Below, one piece after another: positions 41,900 to 51,906 of a stretch of DNA of 64,000 nt. This stretch comes from Saussurea involucrata (Eukaryota; Streptophyta; Magnoliopsida; Asterales; Asteraceae), in NCBI GenBank assembly GCA_033807775.1, contig CM066314.1, forward strand, positions 149,967,429 to 150,031,428. Reading direction: 5' to 3'. The notes under the pieces are model-generated. The model ran no database searches. It was not told the origin of the DNA and worked only from the letters and a program-made list of their open reading frames with translations. Both the position numbers and the translations under genes were made by a program. Positions within the stretch are counted from its first letter, which is position 1; each line of letters starts with the position of its first letter.

Positions 41900-42943
41900 T
41901 TATATAGCAGCAGCAGATACATTCTGCAACCACAACATGTGGTTCCAGTTCGCTTCTATGCCAAAGAAGCTGCTCCTAATGGTTAGTGAATCATATATCA
42001 ATTAAAGAATGGTTTGTGTTTTTTGGGATGTTAATTGAAATCTTGTTATTTGCATGCAGGAGTTATGATCCCTCAAAACCAGGTTTTGAGATGATGTTGA
42101 TGGATGCAGTTGAAAAAATTGTCAAGGAAATTAAAAAGACAGTTGGGGAAGAACTGGACAGGTATAGATTTTTGACTAGTTTGTCTTTTTGTATTTTTGT
42201 GATTAAGGGCCTGTTTGTTAGCAGCTTAATGGGATTGATAGCTTATTCAGTCAGCTATACATGACTGTTTTGTAGTGGCTTAATGATATAGAAAGTGACT
42301 TATTTATTAAGCTTTTAGGAGGAAGCTTTATGCAGAAAGCCAAGTTTTATCCAAACCAGTCTCTCCCAATTAAAAAACATGGTCCTTCCATCTATGAAAA
42401 CACCCTCCCAAACAAAAATCTTTCCAATCTATACAGACAACTTTATTAATCCACACAGACAACTTTATTCATACAGGACGTAATGGAAAACCAATCAAAC
42501 AGCCTAGTGTATGTACAAGTATCTAAGGTTGTTTTTCATGGCTAAGTGGCAAATGGAAGGAATCCAAGATACTCGGACTCGTCTTTTGATCTTGATGGAT
42601 ATATTGGTCGAGTATGAGCTTTGTTTTGCTATGTTTTTAATAACCAGTTATGAAATAACTACTACTAGTTAACAAACAGCTATATATACTTGCAGGGATT
42701 CCGCTAAACCAGGTGTTGAGGCGATGTTGATGGATGCAGTTGGCAAAGTTGAGGAGGAAATCAAGAAGCCACTTACGGTGAATAACAACAAGAGGTACGA
42801 TCTTCTCAAACAAGAATTCATCAAGATACTTCCAAGGTAAGTAAATACAGTTTGAATTGTAATAAAAACACAATCAATTTGTGACGTGTTTTTCTTCTCT
42901 CTCTAGGCTTCGACTAGAAATGCTAAAGAAGGATGGCTCGTGA
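41900..42943 (+). pseudogene. Partial mitochondrial ATP synthase 24-kDa (FAd-type) subunit gene, internally deleted
   Basis: Four exon-like segments with splice-like borders. 41900-41981 encodes a targeting-peptide-like stretch, RYILQPQHVVPVRFYAKEAA. 42060-42171 encodes GFEMMLMDAVEKIVKEIKK. 42696-42836 encodes GVEAMLMDAVGKVEEEIKKP followed by YDLLKQEFIKILPR. 42907-42943 encodes LRLEMLKKDGS and a stop. The pattern resembles the plant ATP synthase 24-kDa subunit (Arabidopsis MGP1), which has an AKEAARP segment and a GAEAMMFEALEKVEKDIKKP segment. The central part of that protein is missing and the first two segments are out of phase. Segments two and three look like a tandem exon duplication and are in phase with each other. 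A transcribed short paralogue cannot be excluded. Confidence 0.65.
42207..42504. mobile_element. MITE in the intron between duplicated exons
   Basis: The left end GGGCCTGTTTGTTAGCAGC and right end CCAATCAAACAGCC are short imperfect inverted repeats, with TAA before and TAG after, so the target duplication is imperfect. 298 bp, no coding capacity. GGGCCTGTTTG-type ends are common among plant Harbinger or hAT MITEs. Confidence 0.5.
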
Positions 42944-43057
42944 AGTTTTCCAAGTTATCTTTGTTTGAAACACAAACAAGCTGGGTGTATATACCTTCTT
43001 TTGGTAAGGTAATTAATTGAACCAAGGTGATCTAGTGTTTTTGTAAACGGTCCCTTA

Positions 43058-43325
43058 GGGGTTGTTTGGCAGTTGCTGAATGATTAAGAGGTCAGAATGG
43101 TTAAGAGGTTTTTATGATATAGTGCAAAATGAAATATGGTTGTTTGGTATTTGTTTAGAATGAAATCAGGGTGCTGAATGGTTAAGGGTGACCCAAGATG
43201 CTAAATCATTAAGAGGGTTTTGGAACCATTAAGAGGCATACTTTTTTTTGCCAAACAAGATTCACCTCTGAACGATTCAGAGGTTACCTCTTAATGAAAC
43301 TATTAAGAGGTAAACAAACAGCCCC
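43058..43325. mobile_element. Harbinger-type MITE (TSD TTA)
   Basis: Inverted ends GGGGTTGTTTGGCAGTTGC and AAACAAACAGCCCC, flanked by TTA at 43055-43057 and 43326-43328. Internally the word TTAAGAGGT or its complement recurs about eight times near both ends. 268 bp, just downstream of the ATP-synthase remnant. Confidence 0.8.
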
Positions 43326-43328
43326 TTA

Positions 43329-43767
43329 TCACAAACTTTTTGGGATGAATTTCTTACATTGTTTATGTGAGAAAGAAGAAGATGAGTATCAACAGAAACA
43401 AGAAACAATGAGATAGAAGAAAGTGACAAAAAAAGATATGCATTCTCAAGGATGACATAAACAATTACTCTACCCTTTGTTTAATTGAGGGGCCGAATTG
43501 AGCTCGAACTATTAAACTTGTATGCAAGCGCGTGTCCGGCCACATGAATGCAACTCGAGGTCGACTAGAAAATTTTCAAATTGGGTTTTGTCTAATTTCG
43601 TAATTTAGATTTCCGTCAAAACCGAAAAAAAAAGAAGTTAAAATAAACTTGGAAACCTTCAATCACACCCCGTGTGGAGGCGAATCGAAACCCTGTCAAA
43701 CACGGCCATCCACTGCCTTTTCGTTTTACTACTCGATTTCGAATACATTATGATAACGGGTAGGTTT
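43329..43767. other. Intergenic DNA, no gene seen
   Basis: Unique-looking sequence with no open frame, splice pattern or repeat end that I recognise. Confidence 0.5.
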
Positions 43768-43978
43768 TTGTTAAAAGTTTTTTTGATAATTTTTTTTAAT
43801 GGAATTGTTTATTTTGATGAAATTGTTTCATATCATTCATTTTCTTGATGAATTCTTTTTACGAAATTTGTAGTTTCATAGGTGAAAACGAAAATGTATG
43901 AAACGGTTTCATAAGAATGAAAAAAACCTATGAAACTACAAATTTCATAAAAAAAATCATTAAGAAATGAATGATATG
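43768..43978. mobile_element. Long-hairpin element (family H), truncated copy 3
   Basis: Contains the central hairpin seen at 33891-34245 (GTTTATTTTGATGAAATTG, TTTACGAAATTTGTAGTTTC, then AACCTATGAAACTACAAATT). The right arm stops after GAAATGAATGATATG, so only part of the inverted repeat remains. Confidence 0.7.
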
Positions 43979-44167
43979 TGTGAAGTTTTTGCCTTCAACA
44001 ACTTTTAGGGCGAGTTTGAAGCGAGTTGTTGTTGCCCAAGTAGCACCGAAGTCGCTTCACGGACTGTTTCGTTTATTAATCCTTTTAATATCTAAGGGGT
44101 TGTTTTGTCTTTGTAATCAATTAGGCGATATATATGGTAATAATTTTTTTTCCAAAACACATAAAAC

Positions 44168-44835
44168 TAGGAATGGCAACGGGCCGGTTTCGGCCGGTTA
44201 TTGGTATCCCTGTCCTCGAAACCGATAACAAAAACCGTCCCATACTGCCCCGATCCCCGTCGGGGATCTTATCAGGGATCCCCATCGGGTCCCGCGGTTT
44301 CCTCGATCCACGTTGGGGAACCCGTTAAGGGTAAAATCCCCGTTAACCGTTGGTTATACCCGAACCGGAACCCCAAACCGGCCCGAAAAAAAGTTACGAT
44401 ATGCTAATTTTTACCAATAAAAGAAAATTTCAACTTTTTTCAACATTCAAAGTCTAAATGTCTCAAACATAATAAAACCAATTACGAATAATTTCTTAGA
44501 TTACAATATAAAAGTAAATAGAAAGTCAAATATCATAAAACTAGCATTACGATTTCACGATTAGACAAATAAATAGACTTTTTCGCGAGGCTTATTTGGG
44601 GTGTTGAGGTAAGTGGATAAAAACCTTTTAAATTTTAATGTTAGCATTTTTCTTTTAATGATATATTACACACACACACATATATATATAATAAATTAAT
44701 ATATGTACACATATCGGGCCGGGCCGGGCCGGTGATCACCGTCCCCCCGCCCTTCCCGTCCCCGATAAAATCCCCGAATATATCCTCGATGCCCACCCCA
44801 TCCCCGATAAGAAGTCCCCGAACCCGGCTTGAAAC
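44168..44835. mobile_element. hAT-like element, right end not found
   Basis: Starts TAGGAATGGCAACGGGCC, a typical plant hAT end, followed by CCCCGATCCCCGTCGGGGAT-type subterminal repeats. Near 44715-44825 is a matching GGGCCGG/CCCCGATAA-rich region, but no complementary TTGCCATTCCTA end is present, so the right terminus is lost or degraded. Confidence 0.55.
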
Positions 44836-45277
44836 ATTCGGTTTTTGGTTTTCACCATCGATTTCGTTTTTTTTACCATCCTTGCATGAAACTGGATCAT
44901 GTCAATAGCACATATGCTGAAATAGTTCCAAATCTAAATTTACTGTTTCATGTCAATATCACATATGACGAAATAGTTTCACAACTCAATTTTACTATTT
45001 CATGCACATATGATTGAAATTGTTTCATGAGTATTAACACATATGATGCAACTGTGCATGAATATTAGTATATCTGATGAAACTGTTCACCGGTTCCCTA
45101 TGTCGACTTCTTCATCAATTCACCGGTTTGATCCAAGCAAAGAGGGTTATCGATCGGCCGTGTTTGTGAAGTTGGAGAATAAGTGTAATTAACTAAAAAT
45201 GACGTCAGGTGTGGCACGGCGGGAATGTCAAACCTCAAAAGTGATGGTGTTTTTCAAGGCGTGCTCTAAGGTGACGT

Positions 45278-45542
45278 GTATATATATAGAGAGAGAGAGA
45301 AAGGTTCAAACGAGGAGCGTAACAATTTAAGAAAACGTGAGGAGCACCTCCCATGTACAAAATCACATGTGATTCACAACACAAGGACTAAAATCATATG
45401 TGATTACACGCGCGGTTTGTTACGCGGCTTGCGAAAGCGCGCGGCTTGTCCCGCGGTTTGTGTTGTGAATCACATATGATTTTGTACATGGACGGTGCTC
45501 CTCACGTTTTCTTAAATAGGTACGCTCCTCGTATGAACCCGC

Positions 45543-45579
<37 letters not shown>

Positions 45580-45580
45580 G
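45278..45580. mobile_element. Foldback MITE (family T) in microsatellites, copy 2
   Basis: Core 45301-45544 with ends AAGGTTCAAACGAGGAGCGT and TACGCTCCTCGTATGAACCC. Inside these, an inner inverted repeat pairs CATGTACAAAATCACATGTG with CACATATGATTTTGTACATG, so the whole element folds on itself. A (GA)n tract lies on the left and (CT)n(TA)n on the right (45545-45579). The ends match the copy at 31731-32058, whereas the GC-rich centre differs. Confidence 0.75.
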
Positions 45581-45716
45581 GCTCCTTCAAATGTAAACAT
45601 TTTATTATGTAAACAATGAAACCAAAGGTATTTGGGTCTTTTTCTCCAAATTCATAATTTTAGAATTATCCATGAATTTAGCAACTAACAAACATCCTTA
45701 ATATTCTCAATTATCT

Positions 45717-45791
<75 letters not shown>

Positions 45792-46720
45792 ACGACCTCC
45801 TCCTACTCCGGCTATCTCCAATCCGGTGACTTGCTCACACTCCAGCGACCTCCCCCAAAATTCCGGCGAGTTTCATAACAGTTTTTTCATAAACAATTTT
45901 TTCATAAGTTCGAGTTTTTTAAGTTTCATAAACCGTTTTTTTCGAAATTTTCACATTTCATAGGATAAAAAACAATATGAAACTGACGAGTTTCATAATT
46001 TTTTCACGTTTCATAGGAGAAAAAAACATTTTTTTCGCTACAGGACCACTGGTTTAGGGTTTAGGATTTAGTATAAAGTTTCTCTCGCCGCTGTCTCTCC
46101 ACCTCCACGTGGTTAACCGGAGGATAACGCCCACCTGTCTTCTTTCCTTTCTTCTTCTGCATCCGCTTCTCCGTTGACGTGATCCGACGCCGTCTCGACA
46201 TAGGTCGTTGCAGCAGTAGCAGTGGTGTTCCTGTTCATGCATAATTTTCCGATGTTTTTCGACATCTGGTCATCGGGTGTTGTTGTTGACTCGAATTCTA
46301 TCATGTTCATCCCTTCCTCCTCTTGCAATCCACCACCAGCCTTAAGAACCATATCCGCAAAAGAAATAATATTGTGGTGATCATCGGTGAGGGTGTTTAA
46401 TTTCATAGGGTGAGAGAGGGGGATGGTGGCCGGAATTTTGAGAGAGATAGAGGGGGATGGTGGCCGGAATTTTGTGAGAGAGGGAGGGGGATGGTGGCCG
46501 GATTTTGTGAGAGAGAGAGAGAGATAGAGATTGATTCAAATCAATTAATATATTCCAAAATTAATAGATTCCAAAATTAAAAACCTAAAAAACTATTCCC
46601 AAAATACCCTTTCCATATTTTTTAAATTCAAAAATCCCTCAACCGTTGATCAAAAAATCGGATGGCCTAGATTGGTTTACAAGGTTTACATAAAAAAATG
46701 TTTACATTTGAAGCTCCCTC
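45580..46720. mobile_element. Inverted-repeat element in TA microsatellites carrying a (CT)n array and an ORF-like segment
   Basis: Ends GGCTCCTTCAAATGTAAACA and TGTTTACATTTGAAGCTCCC are inverted repeats, each bordered by (TA)n (45561-45579 and 46721-46737). CTTCAAATGTAAAC also occurs at the end of hairpin copy 1 (33896), suggesting related termini. Inside are a (CT)34-type array (45721-45789), TTTCATAA-rich sequence, and a GC-rich segment with a minus-strand ORF of 97 codons (46406-46113). Three GAGAGGGGGATGGTGGCCGG-type repeats lie at 46410-46505. The GC-rich insert looks unlike the AT-rich ends and could be captured sequence. Confidence 0.6.
46113..46406 (-). CDS. Possible captured coding fragment (97 codons), unknown
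   Basis: The minus-strand frame starts MKLNTLTDDHHNIISFADMV and is followed by acidic and Thr-rich sequence. No family recognised. It sits inside the inverted-repeat element at 45580-46720. It may be a captured gene fragment or a chance frame. Confidence 0.25.
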   Translation of the reverse strand: MKLNTLTDDHHNIISFADMVLKAGGGLQEEEGMNMIEFESTTTPDDQMSKNIGKLCMNRNTTATAATTYVETASDHVNGEADAEEERKEDRWALSSG

Positions 46721-47309
46721 TATATATATATATATATACACACACACATACACCCACACTTTTGTGTTGGTGTGTCGAATAATACCGTAGAACAAAATAA
46801 GTTCATGTAAACTAAGAAAACAAAAAGAAGACCATTGATACGAAATATAGAGAGCTTATAGAAAATGATTGTCAAGAGTGCAAATTCGGGAGTAGATCTA
46901 TTGAATCTCTACACACTACTTTCTACAATTCTCAAAGAATTCGCATTCGACTCTTTGTGTACGAGAATGACAATAAGTGTTTGCCAATCTAGGGTTTTAG
47001 TTTTTAAGTTTCCTTTTTATGTGTATTTTAAGTCCCGGGGTGAACATTTGTCATTTATTCTTCAAGTTATATACTAAAATTAACCCTACATCTTATAAAA
47101 TAATGCGTCATAAGTCATAACGCATCGTAACGTGCCTAACGCTCCATAGCGTGTTACAATGGAAACCAAACCTTATAGTGGATCCATAGGGGTTAACGTG
47201 GCAGTCAACTCAAGCCATGAAGTCATAATGAGTTATTTAGAACCATGATAATACCCTAACTATATACATAATAAATATTTTAATAGGATACAAATCAAAT
47301 GCAAATAAT
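46721..47309. other. Intergenic DNA, no gene seen
   Basis: (TA)n then (CA)n at 46721-46750, followed by AT-rich sequence without conserved features. CATAACGCATCGTAACG-type words near 47100-47160. Confidence 0.5.
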
Positions 47310-47524
47310 GTATTTGTTGCATCCCTTACAAACCAATGTGCATATGTAAACAATGTGTGCATAATCTGAGATGCATATATGCATTATCTCATATGAATGT
47401 ATGTCCATTATATGTATATTATTGCACGTATGCATATGCATACGTATATGCACATTATTTGTTCACATATGCACACTATTTGTTCACATATGCACACTGT
47501 AGTTTGTAAGGTGTGTAACAAATG
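47310..47524. mobile_element. Small inverted-repeat element (MITE-like)
   Basis: Left TATTTGTTGCATCCCTTACA and right TGTAAGGTGTGTAACAAATG are inverted repeats extending about 38 bp into ATGTGCATATG and its complement. The interior is rich in GCATATG palindromes and a duplicated TTATTTGTTCACATATGCAC. Superfamily undetermined. Confidence 0.5.
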
Positions 47525-47650
47525 CAAGGTTTTGTATTTTACGGAGCCTCTACTTTAATATATTATATCTTTTAACAAATAAAAGTATACAAAAAGGTAA
47601 TTTTACTAAATTTCTCCTAGTTACCACACAAAAGTTAACATAATTAGGGC

Positions 47651-47688
47651 TAAACCCTAAACCCTAAACCCTAAACCCTAAACCCTAA
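47651..47688 (+). repeat. Interstitial telomere-like repeat (CCCTAAA)5
   Basis: Five tandem CCCTAAA units, the plant telomere repeat in C-strand orientation. The short length and repetitive DNA on both sides mark it as interstitial, not a chromosome end. Next to it, the phrase ACCCTCTTGCCACCTCA occurs twice (near 47712 and 47792), a direct repeat about 80 bp apart. Confidence 0.85.
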
Positions 47689-47974
47689 CATCCATACCCA
47701 TACTCTCAAACCCTCTTGCCACCTCAGCGTCACATCAGCTTTTCTCCTTACCCTCTCATTACCCTAAAGTGGAGTACCAATACCCTCAAACCCTCTTGCC
47801 ACCTCATTTTTTTAATTCTTTTATTTATATATTTAATTATTTAACAAAATAAAAATATTTATATATTTTTTAATAAATAAAAATAAGATAAATAATAAAA
47901 ATAAAAATTCATATCATTCATTAAAAATAAAAATTACAAAATAAATTTAAAAATTACAAAATAAATTTAAAAAT

Positions 47975-49273
47975 CTACTCGTCGTCATTGTTTGGAACTT
48001 GGATACGCCAAATATGTTCGACCAAATCCGACCGAAGGTTATTATGAGTGTCCCGGTTTTTGACTTCTCGAACATTTGCCCCGCGTTGTTCCTCACTGAT
48101 TTGGGGTTCGATATCATCCGTGAAAAGGTCGTTTTCATCGCCACCACAAATAGCATGGTCTTCGTCTTCGAGTATCATATTGTGTAATATGACACAAGCG
48201 TACATAATGTTTCCCAATCTTGTCGGTTCCCATCCGCGTGCCGGGTTATGAAGTATATGCCAACGTTGTTTAAGCACGCCAAAAGCTCGTTCAACATCTT
48301 TACGTGCCGCTTCTTGCGCGGACTTGAACTTTTGTCGTTTAGGGTTATGTGGGCACGTAAATGATTTTACGAAAGTAGCCCATTCCGGATATATCCCATC
48401 CGCTAGATAATATCCGTGCTCGTAGGTGGCTCCATTCACCTCAAAAGGGCAGTCGGGTGCTTTTCCATCATATACATCGTTGAAGATGGACGACTGATTG
48501 AGAACATTGATGTCGTTGTTGGAACCGGCAACACCAAAGTATGCGTGCCAGATCCATAGATCTTGAGAGGCCACTGCTTCTAGCATGATTGTCGGGTGCT
48601 CATGATCACCTCTCATGAATTGACCTCGCCATGCTACCGGACAATTTGCCCACACCCAATGAGTACAGTCTATGCTTTCGAGCATGCCGGGAAATCCGTG
48701 TTTAGCTTCATGCGCGGCGTACAACTTCTGAATATCAATAAAAGTAGGCTTGCGTAAATATTTTTGACCATACAGTTCAATAATACCTGTGCAGAATTGG
48801 TGCAGGCAATCTCGTGACGTTTTCTCTCCCATACGGATGTACTCGTCAAGTGAGTCAGCAACTACTCCATACGCCAATTGCCGAATAGCGGAAGTACACT
48901 TTTGTATCGGAGAAAAACCTTTTTTGTAACTGGCGTCCAACCGAAGTGTAAAATATGAATATTGTCCTTGTAAATCTTCAATTATTCGTTCGAATAGCTG
49001 CCTCCTCATCCTGAACCGCCGCCTAAACATATCCGGTGTATAAATCGGGTTGTTGCCAAAGTAGTCCCGCATAAGCCGCTCGTTTACAGCTACTCGACCT
49101 CTTTCTATCTTCGCGGCCCTCTCTCTTCTTGACGATGAGGCGGTGCTACCATAAATTAATTGTGCAGTCTCTCGAAACAAGCCTACAAAAAATTCTCTTT
49201 GTAAATGCAACAACTCGTCGGTGTCTACGGATGATGATGATGCGGTCGGTGAACCGGGTTGTGGCGAATCCAT
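47975..49273 (-). CDS. PIF/Harbinger-type (plant transposon protein family) transposase, intact
   Basis: One uninterrupted minus-strand frame of 432 codons, a normal length for this family. The N-terminal part (1-100) is Arg-rich and helical. The DDE nuclease core follows: first Asp in ESIDCTHWVWANCP (D202), second in GVAGSNNDINVL (D254), and the Glu in ARKDVERAFGVLKQRW (E328). HEHPTIMLEAVASQDLWIWH and YYLADGIYPEWATF are family hallmarks. The enzyme cuts TTA/TAA-flanked ends. No Myb-like partner ORF is visible, although autonomous Harbinger elements usually encode one. It could be a transposon copy or a domesticated HARBI1/ALP1-like gene. No intron, stop or frameshift is seen. Confidence 0.88.
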   Translation of the reverse strand: MDSPQPGSPTASSSSVDTDELLHLQREFFVGLFRETAQLIYGSTASSSRRERAAKIERGRVAVNERLMRDYFGNNPIYTPDMFRRRFRMRRQLFERIIEDLQGQYSYFTLRLDASYKKGFSPIQKCTSAIRQLAYGVVADSLDEYIRMGEKTSRDCLHQFCTGIIELYGQKYLRKPTFIDIQKLYAAHEAKHGFPGMLESIDCTHWVWANCPVAWRGQFMRGDHEHPTIMLEAVASQDLWIWHAYFGVAGSNNDINVLNQSSIFNDVYDGKAPDCPFEVNGATYEHGYYLADGIYPEWATFVKSFTCPHNPKRQKFKSAQEAARKDVERAFGVLKQRWHILHNPARGWEPTRLGNIMYACVILHNMILEDEDHAICGGDENDLFTDDIEPQISEEQRGANVREVKNRDTHNNLRSDLVEHIWRIQVPNNDDE

Positions 49274-49590
49274 ATTGTTTAAAATATAGAGAATGGAAGA
49301 GAATGAGAGAATGAGAGAGTTGTTTTGTGTGAAAAATAAAATGGGTTAGGATTATATATATAGTGTGATTAAATTGAAAAATAAAATAATTTTTTTTAAA
49401 GTAACCGTTGCCAAACGTTCATATTTGAATTTATTTAAAAAAATTAAAAATAAAATAAAATGTATCGGGATGAATCGGGTTGGGGAACCCGGGGCTGGAA
49501 CCCGCCCTAAGCCCGAGCCCCCCCCTACCCATTCCCGCTCGAACCCAAACGAAGCTCGGGTGAGCCCGAGGTGCCGCTACGGATGGTCTA
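49274..49590. other. 5' flank of the Harbinger transposase and candidate right terminus
   Basis: AT-rich leader, then a GC-rich stretch ending GTGCCGCTACGGATGGTC followed by TAA near 49570-49591. Read inward this is GACCATCCGTAGCGGCACC, plausible as a Harbinger end with a TAA target. A convincing partner was not found on the left. The nearest candidate, TAACATCCATACCCATACTC at 47686, is only weakly similar. Confidence 0.35.
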
Positions 49591-50927
49591 AGTGACCCAA
49601 CCCATAATAAAAATGAACCATGGTGATCATACATGTAGTTATTTTTTTTGGGAAACTTAATCCAAGTTTTCATATATATGATTCAAAGCACTTTTTTAGG
49701 GTGAGTTTGATGTTTGCATATGGGTAGATGTAGATCAAATTGAGACTGTGATAGGGATAGCATCTACAATAGATTCTTTAAAATAAAGAAAATATGATTG
49801 TGAGTGTGTGAAATTCTCCAAATTTAAAAAACTCTCAAAAAATTATCACTTTAAGAGTGAAATATTATTTTATTGTATTTTTACCAACGGAAAACTTTGA
49901 TATTAAATATTTATAAAAAATAATATTTTATTAAATGTATTAAATATTTTAATAATATAAATAATGTTATAATTTTCAATATGAAAAGCAAAAGTATTTT
50001 TAAAGTTTTGAGTCTTCATTTTTTAAAACTTCTTGAAGATAATTTTAACTAATTACATATAATTGTACCCGTCTACAAACTTATTCCAAGGTAATTACAA
50101 GTTTGGAACATCTCTAATAGATTCTAAAAAAGTTTTTCTCAATATTCTAAATGGCGTCAGGCTTGGCGTGGCGGCAGGGCCAAGCCTCATGTCTTAGGAG
50201 CCACAACGAAACTATGGTGCTTTCAAGGCGTGAGTTATGACGTCAAATTTCTAATTCATATATGATTATACATATAAAAACATATGTTTGATAGTGTTAC
50301 TCCAGAAGTCAATAGTAATTAGCAAGTTGTATTGGGTTATATATATTAAAAACTCGCAAATAAGACATTAAAAATATAAAGAAAAACCAAATATCACATT
50401 ACGAAAACTGCAGATTAGGCCATGGTGTACCACGAGCATAACATGGCGTGAGACACAAGCCTTGGTGTCATGGCGCACCACGGCGGCTGTGCGGCGAGTT
50501 TTTTAGAACAGTGGTTTTTCTTGACAATTTTAATTATATTATAAAATACTAGAAGTCTACTCGCACAATGCAGCACGATATATCTCGATTTTAACGTTCT
50601 AATTTATTTTGATGTGTGGTTTTGAGAAAACAATAATGTTTTTTTATAAATTTGTTTAAAGAATGACGCTTTTTAAGAATTTCATTATTTGAGGATTTGA
50701 AAATGGTTAGAGATAAAGATTAATTAATAAGAGTCTACGATTTAAGGATTTGAAGGTTGTTAGAGATAAGTATTAATCAAGTAATTAACATTAAAAGCAG
50801 TACATAAAGTTTCATTAGTTGTTTTTAAGAGATTTTAAGTAATTAACATTAAATAGCGGTACATGAAGCTTTAGGAGTTGTTTTTAAGAGTTTTTCATAA
50901 ATACTTTACAATATACTATAGATATAG

Positions 50928-50971
<44 letters not shown>

Positions 50972-51906
50972 ATAAAATATTATTTCCTTCTTTTATATAT
51001 TTAGATTTAAATATTTTTATTGCTTCGAATTATAAAAAAATTATTTATCTCTCGTTATTAATCATGTTAAGGAGTTCTCCAAAGTTAGAAAATATTACCC
51101 TTTGTATTGGAAAAATATTTGGAACAAAAAAATTAACACAAAATTCACAGAATATCAAATTTCTTCATTTTTGAGAATTTGTTAGAATAAAGAATTAACC
51201 CAAGATCTTCAAAACGTCAATTTTATCCAAAATACCAATTTTGTACACGCTATAATTAATTATTGTAATAATCAAGTAATCAACTTTAAACGCATATTCT
51301 TTAGTATTATTTTGTTTTAGATTAAATCGAAACAATTTATTCCGGATACATAAGATTCATCTATAATTTGTGTACATCAAAGACAATTTTAGATGTCTTA
51401 CAAATATAACATATTTTATTTTAAATAATATATTTGGTTAAACATAACAATTTTTATAAAATATATATATATATATATAATTTGGTTTATTTATTATAAA
51501 GTTTGGGATGGAGGTGGGGGTAAGTTGACATTGAAAATAAATGAAGGATGGTAAAGGGTTTCACAATATTGGTATGGTTTGATGGTTACAATATGAACAA
51601 AAACACATTTGATTGGTAACCCCTACCCCCATCAACTACACTTGCCACCAACTAAGTTGCTTTCTTTTTGGACTTTGTTGTAATTTTGTTTTGCTTTTTT
51701 AGTTAATAAAAATAACTTTTATTAATAAAAGGACATATATCGGAATAGAACGAGTTAAAAAAATCATACGTATTAAAGTACGAAACGGGGAAAGATGAAA
51801 AAACGAGATGCATGCGTACGTAAGGGCGTGAACAACCCGCATAGCTTGTTGCTTAGTGAATACATACATGGTAAAGGTCATGTTGAAGGAGTGAAGAGTG
51901 GCGTCG
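49591..51906. other. AT-rich intergenic DNA, no gene seen
   Basis: (TA)n at 50932-50968 and 51463-51478. A segment near 50152-50245 (GGCGTCAGGCTTGGCGTGGC to CTTTCAAGGCGTG) resembles 45200-45272 (TGACGTCAGGTGTGGCACGG to TTTTTCAAGGCGTG), indicating another small dispersed repeat. No open frame has recognisable domains. Confidence 0.5.

Noticed and set aside
47651..47688. Chromosome end
   Set aside because: Only five repeat units, with transposons on both sides; interstitial.
50152..50245. Gene fragment suggested by GC-rich sequence
   Set aside because: Similar sequence at 45200-45272 indicates a dispersed repeat; no conserved frame.
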